Shown: piece by piece, positions 6,752-12,692 of the stretch
Position numbering within the stretch: position 1 is the first letter of the stretch
Layout: each line of letters opens with the position of its first letter
Assembly (NCBI GenBank): GCA_937950105.1
Contig: CALFEM010000560.1
Location: 1-12,692, forward strand
Length of the DNA: 12,692 nucleotides
Reading direction: 5' to 3'
Source of the DNA: an uncultured Alphaproteobacteria bacterium
GTDB taxonomy: Bacteria; Pseudomonadota; Alphaproteobacteria; Rhizobiales; Hyphomicrobiaceae
The notes under the pieces: generated by a model
The model's input: only the letters and a program-made list of their open reading frames with translations
Databases searched by the model: none
Told to the model about the DNA's origin: nothing
Position numbers and translations under genes: made by a program

Positions 6752-8500
6752 TCAGAACGCCTCCCCGCCGTCGGCGCGCGGCGCCGTGATGCCGCTCGGC
6801 GCCTTCGCGCTCGCGGCCTCGACGGACTCCGGCGACAGCTTCTCGCGGAAGCGGTTGGTGATCGGGTAACGGCGATCGCGGCCGAACGAGCGCGAGGTGA
6901 TCTTGACGCCGGGTGCCGCCTGCCTCCGCTTGTATTCCGAGATGTAGAGCAGCCGCTCGACCTTCTGCACTATCTCCGGCGCATGCCCGCGCGCGATGAT
7001 CTCGGAGAGGCTCATCTCGTTCTCGACGAGGCAGCTCAGAATGTCGTCGAGCGCGTCGTAGGGCGGCAGGCTGTCCTGATCGGTCTGGTTGTCGCGCAGC
7101 TCGGCCGAGGGCGCGCGCGTGATGATATTCTCCGGGATCACCTCGCCCTTCGGCCCCTTCGCACCCTCGGGCAGATGCGCGTTGCGCCAGCGCGCGATGC
7201 GATAGACCTCCGTCTTGTAGAGGTCCTTGACCGGATTGAAGCCGCCGTTCATGTCGCCATAGAGCGTCGCGTAGCCGACCGACATCTCGCTCTTGTTGCC
7301 GGTGGTGACGACCATGCTGCCGAGCTTGTTGGAGATCGCCATGAGAATGGTTCCGCGCGCGCGGCTCTGCAGGTTCTCTTCCGTGATGTCGCTCGCAAGC
7401 CCTTTGAACATGTCGCCGAGCGCGCTCGTGAAGCCTTCGACGGGTGCGGCAATCGGCACGACGTCGTAGCGGATGCCGAGCGCCTTGGCGCAGGCCGCCG
7501 CATCGGTCAGGCTTTCCGCCGACGTGTAGCGATAGGGCAGCATGACGGCATGCACGCGCTTCGGGCCGAGCGCATCGACGGCGAGCGCCGCGACGAGGGC
7601 TGAATCGATGCCGCCCGAGAGGCCGAGCACGACACCGGGGAAACCGTTCTTGTCGACGTAATCCCTGAGGCCAAGCATGCACGCCTGATACGCGGCGGCC
7701 GAACCTTCCGATGCGCGTGCGCGCTCACCGATCGCGCAGCTCCAGTCACCGTCCTCGTCGCGCGACCATTCGGTCAGCACGATGGCTTCGCGCCACTGCG
7801 GCAGTTGCACACGCAGCGAGCGATCCGCGTCGAGCACGAACGAACCGCCGTCGAACACCAGTTCGTCCTGCCCGCCAACCTGATTGACGTAGCCGAGCGG
7901 CAGCCCCGTCTCGGTCACGCGCGCCACCGCCACGTTGAGGCGCACATCCACCTTCTTCCAGTCGAACGGCGAACCGTTCGGCACCAGCAGCATCTCGGCG
8001 CCGCATTCGTCGAGGCACTCCGTCACCTCGTCCTTCCAGATGTCCTCGCAGATCGGCACGCCGATGCGCACACCCTTGAACGAGATCGGACCGGGCAGCG
8101 GGCCGGCGGTGAACACGCGCTTCTCGTCGAACGGGCCATAGTTCGGCAGATCGACCTTGAAGCGCAGCGCCGTCACCTCGCCGCGCTCGATCAAGGCGAC
8201 CGCGTTGTAGAGCGATCCGTTCTCCGGCCAGATGGTGCCGAGCAGCACGGCCGGACCATCTCCCAACTCGCGCGCGAGGGCGAGCACGCGCGCCTTCACC
8301 GCCTGCTGGAACGCCGGCTTCAGCACGAGGTCTTCCGGCGGATAGCCGGTGACGAACAGCTCCGGGAACACGACCAGATCGGCGCCGAGCCGCGCCGCCT
8401 CGGCCCGCGCCTCGATCACCTTGAGCGCATTGCGCTCGATATCCCCGACCGTCGGATTCAACTGCGCGAGGGCTATTTTGAGTGTGCTTGTCTTGCTCAT
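6752..8500 (-). CDS. nadE: Glutamine-dependent NAD+ synthase
   Basis: Final step of NAD synthesis: ATP-dependent amidation of deamido-NAD+ using ammonia from glutamine. The protein has 582 residues in two domains. The N-terminal nitrilase-type glutaminase (1 to about 260) has the triad E47 (FPELFVTGYPPEDL), K115 (RFKVDLPNYG) and C151 (GVPICEDIW). The C-terminal synthetase (about 270-560) has the ATP-pyrophosphatase loop SGGIDS at 295-300, GNKSEMSVGYATLYGD from 401, and FNPVKDLYKTEVY after it. All key residues are present and the length fits the alphaproteobacterial two-domain form. The last 25 or so residues are an Ala/Pro-rich tail. No Shine-Dalgarno is visible before the ATG at 8500, although the N-terminus (LKIALAQLNPTVGD) is where the family starts. 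gltX follows after 2 nt, so the two form an operon. Confidence 0.96.
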   Translation of the reverse strand: MSKTSTLKIALAQLNPTVGDIERNALKVIEARAEAARLGADLVVFPELFVTGYPPEDLVLKPAFQQAVKARVLALARELGDGPAVLLGTIWPENGSLYNAVALIERGEVTALRFKVDLPNYGPFDEKRVFTAGPLPGPISFKGVRIGVPICEDIWKDEVTECLDECGAEMLLVPNGSPFDWKKVDVRLNVAVARVTETGLPLGYVNQVGGQDELVFDGGSFVLDADRSLRVQLPQWREAIVLTEWSRDEDGDWSCAIGERARASEGSAAAYQACMLGLRDYVDKNGFPGVVLGLSGGIDSALVAALAVDALGPKRVHAVMLPYRYTSAESLTDAAACAKALGIRYDVVPIAAPVEGFTSALGDMFKGLASDITEENLQSRARGTILMAISNKLGSMVVTTGNKSEMSVGYATLYGDMNGGFNPVKDLYKTEVYRIARWRNAHLPEGAKGPKGEVIPENIITRAPSAELRDNQTDQDSLPPYDALDDILSCLVENEMSLSEIIARGHAPEIVQKVERLLYISEYKRRQAAPGVKITSRSFGRDRRYPITNRFREKLSPESVEAASAKAPSGITAPRADGGEAF

Positions 8501-8508
8501 GGCCGCGG

Positions 8509-8538
8509 AGACTATGCGGGGAGGGCAGCGGTGTGCAA
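8509..8538 (-). promoter_or_regulatory. Candidate promoter for nadE-gltX
   Basis: On the minus strand, TTGCAC (complement of 8533-8538) and TAGTCT (complement of 8509-8514) are separated by 18 nt. Each box is only a partial match to sigma-70 consensus. The -10 box would end 8 nt before the nadE ATG, so transcription would begin almost at the start codon. This agrees with the lack of a Shine-Dalgarno, but it is speculative. Confidence 0.22.
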
Positions 8539-8575
8539 TGCGGGATGTTGAGCCAGACCGCCGATGTTGGCACTT

Positions 8576-10405
8576 TCAGAATACCAGCCGCAGCAAGAAC
8601 GATGCGACCGATCCAAGCCACGAAAACATCGACGGGAGCGCTTCGATCAGCCCGCCCACCCAAGCAACGGTCGCGGTGCCGGCACCGATGATCAGGCGCC
8701 TCGCCCATTTGAACAGCTTTTCGCCGTCCGGTCCGCCTTGTTTCTTTGCGGCCTTTTCAAAGCCCTTGCCAGCATTGCGGGCATACCCATCGAGCCCGTG
8801 CCCTATCGGCGCGATGTAGCCCTTCACATGAGACAGCGCCACTTCGAAGATCTTCTTGAGCGTATTGTTAGTGCTTTCCAGAGCATCGAGCTGGCGAGCT
8901 TCCGACAAGGTAGCGGGCAGGCTTTCTGGTGCACCCTTGGCTTCAGGAAGCGGGGCAGTGATCGCGGCGAGCGCAACAGACAATTCCGGAACGACGAATT
9001 TCTGAGCTTCACGCCCCTCAAGTTCCATGACGATGCTCGTCGCAAAGCCCAACGCCTTCTGCAACTGCTGCGACTCGAACTTGTCCTGTGCTGCGTTGCG
9101 CTTGAACTGCCGCCATTTAGGAAACTGCCGCATCGTGCGTTCGAACTGCAGCGTCAGCGCGCGATAGGATTTTGCCAGCAGCGTCGGCCACTCCTCGTTG
9201 ACCGTCGCCGAGTACGTCTCCAGCAACTCCTCGATATGAGCAACGCGAAACAATTCGTCTTGGGTGGGCACAGTGTCAGGGATGCGCTCGGAAACGCGGC
9301 GAAGTAATTTCACAGCCCGCCGGTCGACGTTGCCCGCGTCCTCGCAATCGTCGGCGAGATCGCGGAATGCCTGCTGACAGGCGCGCAAAGCGGCCGTGAT
9401 CGACTCCCCGTCGAGGTCGACCGCCGGAGCTTCTGACGGCAAACCTATCCTGCCGTCAGCAAGAACGACAGGCTCGATGGCCGCCGGCTGAGGTTTCGGA
9501 ACCTTCGGCGGCTGGCGGTGCACCATCATTTCCAGGTTGATCTGCCCCTCGGTCGGGAAAGGCAAATCGGACGTGACGTGCGCCTCCGCGACGAGCCGCT
9601 TGATCTCGGCGTTGGCGACGGCGGGGCCACGCGCCCAGACTTCGTCTGGAATGAGCGCGATGGCAACCTCGAGATTTTCGCGAGCCTTTCCCTTGAGCTT
9701 CGGGAACGGTGTGCGGCCCTTCAGAACCGCCTCATACCAATCCACCCAGAAGTCCCAGTCGTCACCCTGCGCGAGTAGTGCCGCACGCATGGCCCGCCAA
9801 TGATCAGCTATCTTCTTCGGTGTTTCAGCACGTATTACGCCATGTCGCTCGCCATCATTCTTTCGCAGCCAGATCGGCTTCGCTCGAGCGAGCGATGTGG
9901 CTGTAACCCCGTTCGAAAGAGCGGCGACGTCGGCAGCGGCGGCGGTGTTGGCGGTATTGGCGGCGTCGTCGGCTTCGGCAACGGTGTCACCGGTGTAGCG
10001 AGCCGCGTCGGCGGCGGAGTACGTGGCGTCGGCGGCGGCGGCGAAGGCGAAGGCGGCAGGGGCGTCAGTACAGGCCACGGCGGAGGCAGCTGCGCGGGCG
10101 GCGTAGTAGGAAGCGGGGGCGTTGGCGGCGGCGTGGACGTCCGCGCGACTAGCCGAGCGGATCGCGGAACGCAGCTCGCTAGATCGGGTTGGGTGAACAG
10201 CGACAACCCGCGACAACGCAGTCGCCCGAAATACCGCGAGCGTTAACCCAGCTCGGCGTGAGGCTGGAAGTGCTGGCACATCGGCCAACGGCAGCATCCG
10301 CAGCGCCGCTCGCGCGGCAATGGCGACGGCATCCCTCTGCCGAGTGTTCTCCGGCCGGGCCTCAAGCCATCGACGCAGGTCGCTGCTCGATTTGATCTCG
10401 ACCAT
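8576..10405 (-). CDS. Modular Ala-rich protein with hydrophobic C-terminus, function unknown
   Basis: A 609-residue protein that I cannot assign to a characterised family. Visible parts: residues 1-40, a basic module ending in AVAIAARAALRMLPL; 82-163, an Ala-rich imperfect repeat (up to about half Ala, with Asp, Thr and Tyr spaced between); 199-275, a module with DHWRAMRAALLAQ, then WDFWVDWYE and IPDEVWARGPAVANAEIKRL; 296-330, a Pro-rich linker; 331-530, a mostly helical charged region; 571-607, two hydrophobic helices at the extreme C-terminus, probably membrane-inserting. From memory, the first and WDFWVDWYE modules recur in many uncharacterised Hyphomicrobiales and Rhodobacterales proteins with differing C-termini. 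ATGs exist at 10444 and 10432, but 10405 has GGAG at spacing 7. It lies between the GYF_2 gene and nadE on the same strand; no function follows from that. Confidence 0.7.
   Translation of the reverse strand: MVEIKSSSDLRRWLEARPENTRQRDAVAIAARAALRMLPLADVPALPASRRAGLTLAVFRATALSRVVAVHPTRSSELRSAIRSASRADVHAAANAPASYYAARAAASAVACTDAPAAFAFAAAADATYSAADAARYTGDTVAEADDAANTANTAAAADVAALSNGVTATSLARAKPIWLRKNDGERHGVIRAETPKKIADHWRAMRAALLAQGDDWDFWVDWYEAVLKGRTPFPKLKGKARENLEVAIALIPDEVWARGPAVANAEIKRLVAEAHVTSDLPFPTEGQINLEMMVHRQPPKVPKPQPAAIEPVVLADGRIGLPSEAPAVDLDGESITAALRACQQAFRDLADDCEDAGNVDRRAVKLLRRVSERIPDTVPTQDELFRVAHIEELLETYSATVNEEWPTLLAKSYRALTLQFERTMRQFPKWRQFKRNAAQDKFESQQLQKALGFATSIVMELEGREAQKFVVPELSVALAAITAPLPEAKGAPESLPATLSEARQLDALESTNNTLKKIFEVALSHVKGYIAPIGHGLDGYARNAGKGFEKAAKKQGGPDGEKLFKWARRLIIGAGTATVAWVGGLIEALPSMFSWLGSVASFLLRLVF
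9918..10160 (-). repeat. Ala-codon-rich low-complexity tract inside the 609-aa gene
   Basis: About 240 bp rich in GCN triplets on the coding (minus) strand, encoding the Ala-rich segment at about residues 82-163. It is imperfect, with mixed third bases (gcg, gcc, gct) and interspersed Asp, Thr and Tyr codons, so it is not a pure trinucleotide microsatellite. The opposite strand reads as a glycine-rich shadow frame. Purifying selection for Ala, rather than simple slippage, is the likelier explanation for the mixed codons. Borders are approximate. Confidence 0.6.
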
Positions 10406-10412
10406 CGCCCCG

Positions 10413-10416
10413 CTCC
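10413..10416 (-). promoter_or_regulatory. Shine-Dalgarno deciding the start of the 609-aa protein
   Basis: GGAG on the minus strand, 7 nt before the ATG at 10405. The upstream in-frame ATG at 10444 has no such site, and the residues it would add (MSALMGTGARSGA) look unstructured, so 10405 is preferred. Confidence 0.5.
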
Positions 10417-10449
10417 GCGCCCCTGTGCCCATCAGCGCCGACATGCGAA

Positions 10450-10478
10450 TCGATAGGACGGCGGAAGGCCGCGCACAA
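10450..10478 (-). promoter_or_regulatory. Candidate promoter for the 609-aa gene
   Basis: On the minus strand, TTGTGC (complement of 10473-10478) and TATCGA (complement of 10450-10455) are separated by 17 nt. Each box matches three of six consensus bases. Transcription would start near 10443, giving a leader of about 38 nt to the ATG at 10405 and excluding the ATG at 10444. It lies in the gap after the GYF_2 gene, so the 609-aa gene could be transcribed independently of it. Confidence 0.25.
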
Positions 10479-10507
10479 TGACGCGCTCACGTACTTGCTG
10501 CCGCCCC

Positions 10508-11911
10508 TCAAGCCTTGCGCTTCTTCGGCTTCCAGGTCAGCAGCTCGCGCACGTGGTCGTCGGAGGTCGCGGGGTAGACCATGCCGCGCTTGATGACGTA
10601 GACCCAGTCGAGGTGCGGCGAGGAGGCGAGGTCTTCCGGCGTCACGGCTTCGAGCAGGTCGGCGAAACCGGTCGCGAACTCCCACATGATTTCGCTCTGC
10701 TCCTCGGCCGAGAACTCGTTCCAGTCGGCGGGCAGGAACGCGCGCAGATCCTCGCGGAACACGATGTCGGAGAGGAACTCCGGCGGCAGGCGCTGCTCGC
10801 CCGCCATGTCCAGCAGCGTTTGCACGAAGCCCATCTGCACGAGGCCCGAGCAGATGAACTTGTTCGGTGGCGGCAACTGGCGATCAAGGCGCGCCTGGAT
10901 GGCGCGCGTCGGCCCGTAGACACGGCTTTTCATGCCGAAGGCGATGTCGGCCAGCAGCTCGCGCGCGAGCTTGAGGATGGTCGCGTAGCTGTAGGTCGAT
11001 TTGATGGTGTTGAGCATGCGCCCGCGCACGCGGCTCTGCACCTCGTCGTTGAACCAAGGCTTCGACATGCGCTTGATGCCGACGATGGAGCGGCGATCGT
11101 TGACGTAGTCCATGAAGTTGGTGAGATCGACGCCGCCCGACGCGCTCTCGATGACGAACGAGTTGTTGAAGCCGCGCTCCTGGTGCGGGACGAGGAACAC
11201 CAGCGCGGCATGGCTGAAGCTGCCCTTGGTCGCCCAGCGGATCAGCCACGACTTGAAGTCGCGGTTCTTGCGCGTCAGCACCACGTCGGAGCGCTGCAGG
11301 TAAGGACCTGAAAGGAACGCGCTGACCGGCATCGGCCATTGCGGGGGTGCGCCCTTCGCGGGCGGCTCGGCCGGTGCGGCGATGGCCGCAGCCGGGTGTG
11401 CATCTTCGAGCGAAGGCGCGGTCGAAGCGGCAGCGCCTTGTAGTCCGGCGGCAACGTCGGCGGAACGAGCTTCGCCCTTCGTCGCGGCGTCGGTAGCGGT
11501 GACATCGATTGCCTTGGCGCCGGGCGAAATGTCCGTCGCTTCGGGCATCGGCGCCGGCGCGCTGCCACCCTCCACCGCTCCGTCCGTTGCGGCAATGTCT
11601 TCCTCGGCCGGCGCCGCCGCCGCGATGGCATTCTCCGCCGCGCTCACCTGCACCGGGGCGGCCGGTTCGGCTGCGGCGGGCGCGGGCGTCACCACGGCCG
11701 CCTCGCTCACGGCAGCGCTCTCCACCGCGCGTCCGGCGAGCGTGAAATGGCTGCCCGCCGGCTGCCATTCGTCGAGCCCCGGCCGCCAGACATGGTCGCT
11801 CGCCTCGAGCAGGCCGCCGGACGCCGCATCCAGCATCTCGGAATCGGTAAAGGGGCCGTGCTGCTCGCCGGCGCGAAGCACGAACCAGTCGGTGATGGCG
11901 GAGGAGGTCAT
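10508..11911 (-). CDS. GYF_2 domain protein with permuted papain-like hydrolase domain
   Basis: A 467-residue two-domain protein. Residues 8-54 are a GYF_2 (DUF4339) domain: WFVLRAGEQHGPF, with G19-P20-F21, then VWRPGLDEWQPAG (W42, W49). Such domains usually act as protein-interaction modules. Residues about 62-195 are a flexible Ala/Pro/Glu linker. Residues 203-447 resemble the circularly permuted papain/NlpC-P60-like fold of the YiiX/YebB type: SDVVLTR; SFSHAALVF with H234; FVIES with E255; and KFICSGLVQMGF with C354. The order His-Glu-Cys is that of the permuted class. These enzymes cut amide or ester bonds; the substrate is unknown. There is no signal peptide or membrane helix, and the tail is basic (KPKKRKA). 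ATG 11911 is chosen over an in-frame TTG at 11932; neither has a clear ribosome site. A terminator lies upstream, so it needs its own promoter. Confidence 0.78.
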   Translation of the reverse strand: MTSSAITDWFVLRAGEQHGPFTDSEMLDAASGGLLEASDHVWRPGLDEWQPAGSHFTLAGRAVESAAVSEAAVVTPAPAAAEPAAPVQVSAAENAIAAAAPAEEDIAATDGAVEGGSAPAPMPEATDISPGAKAIDVTATDAATKGEARSADVAAGLQGAAASTAPSLEDAHPAAAIAAPAEPPAKGAPPQWPMPVSAFLSGPYLQRSDVVLTRKNRDFKSWLIRWATKGSFSHAALVFLVPHQERGFNNSFVIESASGGVDLTNFMDYVNDRRSIVGIKRMSKPWFNDEVQSRVRGRMLNTIKSTYSYATILKLARELLADIAFGMKSRVYGPTRAIQARLDRQLPPPNKFICSGLVQMGFVQTLLDMAGEQRLPPEFLSDIVFREDLRAFLPADWNEFSAEEQSEIMWEFATGFADLLEAVTPEDLASSPHLDWVYVIKRGMVYPATSDDHVRELLTWKPKKRKA

Positions 11912-11968
11912 GGGATGAATCGCGTCTGGCAAAGCAATCTACCGGCCCACGCCCTGGTCCGGACGGGA

Positions 11969-12006
11969 AAACGGCCCGCGCCACGCAATCGCGACGCGGG
12001 CCGTTT
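11969..12006 (-). terminator. Intrinsic terminator downstream of the DAHP synthase gene
   Basis: A perfect 12-bp inverted repeat: AAACGGCCCGCG at 11969-11980 and its complement at 11995-12006, with a 14-nt loop. On the minus strand the GC-rich stem runs into TTTT and then C residues. It begins 21 bp past the DAHP synthase stop, the right place to end that transcript. The T tract is short, so termination may be incomplete or need Rho. The hairpin is followed 58 bp later by the start of the GYF_2 gene. Confidence 0.72.
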
Positions 12007-12027
12007 CACTTGACCGCTAAAGCAGGA

Positions 12028-12692
12028 TCACGCCGATGCTGTGGCAGCGAGCGGCGAGGACCCGCCGCGTGCCGCGCGAAGCCCTTTCAGCCGGTCGGCG
12101 ACCATGAAGGCGATTTCCAGGCTCTGCTCGGCGTTGAGGCGCGGATCGCACAGCGTCTCGTAGCGCTGCGACAGGTCGGTATCGACGATCTTGGCCGCAC
12201 CGCCCGTGCATTCCGTCACGCTCTGGCCGGTCATTTCGAGATGCACGCCGCCCGGATGCACGCCCTCGCCCTGCACGATGTCGAAGAAGCGCTCGATCTC
12301 CTCGCGCACGCGGCCGAGCGGGCGGGTCTTCTCGCCGGTCGAGGCCGTGATGGTGTTGCCGTGCATCGGGTCGCACATCCAGATGACCTTGCGGCCCTCG
12401 CGCTTCACCGCCTTGACCAGCTTCGGCAGGTGCTTGTCCACCTTGTCCGAACCGAACCGCGCGATCAGCGTCAGGCGGCCGGGCTCGTTCCTCGGATCGA
12501 GGATGTCGATCAGCTTCATCAGGCCATCTGGCTCGAGCGTCGGTCCACACTTGAGGCCGATCGGATTGTAGAGCCCACGCAGATACTCGACGTGCGCGTG
12601 GTCCGGCTGGCGCGTGCGGTCGCCGACCCAGAGGAAGTGTGCCGAGGTGGCGAACACGTTGCCGCTCCCCATCAGTCCGTCGCGGCGCGTCA
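12028..12692 (-). CDS. Class II DAHP synthase, C-terminal part (5' end outside window)
   Basis: C-terminal 221 codons of a class II 3-deoxy-D-arabino-heptulosonate 7-phosphate synthase, which joins phosphoenolpyruvate and erythrose 4-phosphate in the first shikimate-pathway step. Whole enzymes have about 450-470 residues, so roughly half is shown. Family blocks visible in order: a TRRD before the first internal Met; FLWVGDRTRQ; NPIGLKCGPT (lysine for substrate phosphate); LIARFGSDKV; WMCDPMHGNT (metal-binding His); GGVHLEMTGQSVTECTGG (metal-binding Glu); and CDPRLNAEQSLE (metal-binding Asp). The ATG at 12672 is internal, because the frame continues with the conserved TRRD to the window edge. 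Class I names (aroF, aroG, aroH) are unrelated in sequence, so no symbol is given. A terminator follows 21 bp after the stop. Confidence 0.95.
   Translation of the reverse strand, partial: TRRDGLMGSGNVFATSAHFLWVGDRTRQPDHAHVEYLRGLYNPIGLKCGPTLEPDGLMKLIDILDPRNEPGRLTLIARFGSDKVDKHLPKLVKAVKREGRKVIWMCDPMHGNTITASTGEKTRPLGRVREEIERFFDIVQGEGVHPGGVHLEMTGQSVTECTGGAAKIVDTDLSQRYETLCDPRLNAEQSLEIAFMVADRLKGLRAARGGSSPLAATASA

Noticed and set aside
6752..7682. Upstream extension of the gltX frame through nadE
   Set aside because: The residues before the gltX ATG are a low-complexity Arg/Ala-rich shadow of nadE; family homology begins at 6749.
9800..10246. A glycine-rich plus-strand frame (148 codons, about half Gly)
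   Set aside because: It is the complement of the Ala-codon tract in the 609-aa gene; GCN on one strand gives Gly codons on the other. There is no ribosome site or family resemblance.
8576..10405. Horizontal acquisition of the 609-aa gene judged from base composition
   Set aside because: Hand counts of three 60-base samples gave 57-58% GC, but samples from nadE ranged from 55% to 67%, so the difference is within local noise. A full-window GC and codon-usage calculation would be needed.
12028..12692. A start for the DAHP synthase at the ATG at 12672
   Set aside because: The frame continues upstream with the conserved TRRD residues, and the family is about twice as long, so the gene is simply cut by the window edge.

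Overview
The window is dense, GC-rich bacterial chromosome, most likely from an alphaproteobacterium of the order Hyphomicrobiales (Rhizobiales). The lineage signal comes from DUF1489 and DUF2865 proteins, a 148-residue secreted protein of an alphaproteobacterial type, a second-type (GltX2-like) glutamyl-tRNA synthetase beside nadE, and a class II DAHP synthase. Ten protein genes account for nearly all bases. I see no rRNA, tRNA, CRISPR array, insertion sequence or integrase. The species cannot be named from the sequence.

Layout. At the left edge lies the 3' end of a DUF4846 gene (+). It converges on a leftward block: a 148-aa secreted protein (3940-3494), a DUF1489 protein (3460-3020), a PLP aminotransferase of the HisC-like fold (2802-1696) and a ChaA-type cation/proton antiporter (1554-454). 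A 260-bp divergent intergenic region separates this block from a rightward gene for a cysteine-rich secreted DUF2865 protein (4201-5364). That gene converges, with a 17-bp gap, on the last leftward block. Read in transcription order, this block is: the class II DAHP synthase (cut by the right edge), a strong hairpin terminator (11969-12006), a GYF_2/permuted papain-like protein (11911-10508), a 609-aa modular Ala-rich putative membrane protein (10405-8576), nadE (8500-6752) and gltX (6749-5382). nadE and gltX are 2 nt apart and probably translationally coupled.

Function. Most of the window is housekeeping: NAD synthesis, Glu-tRNA charging, the first shikimate-pathway step, amino-acid transamination and calcium or sodium export. 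Around this sit several conserved but poorly characterised envelope proteins (DUF2865, the 148-aa protein, DUF4846). The accessory-looking part is 8576-11911. It holds a GYF_2 domain tethered to a permuted cysteine-hydrolase fold, followed by a 609-aa protein built from an N-terminal module, an Ala-rich repeat tract, a W-x2-WYE module and a hydrophobic C-terminus. If the window holds anything undescribed, the 609-aa protein is the best candidate, but its function cannot be read from the sequence.
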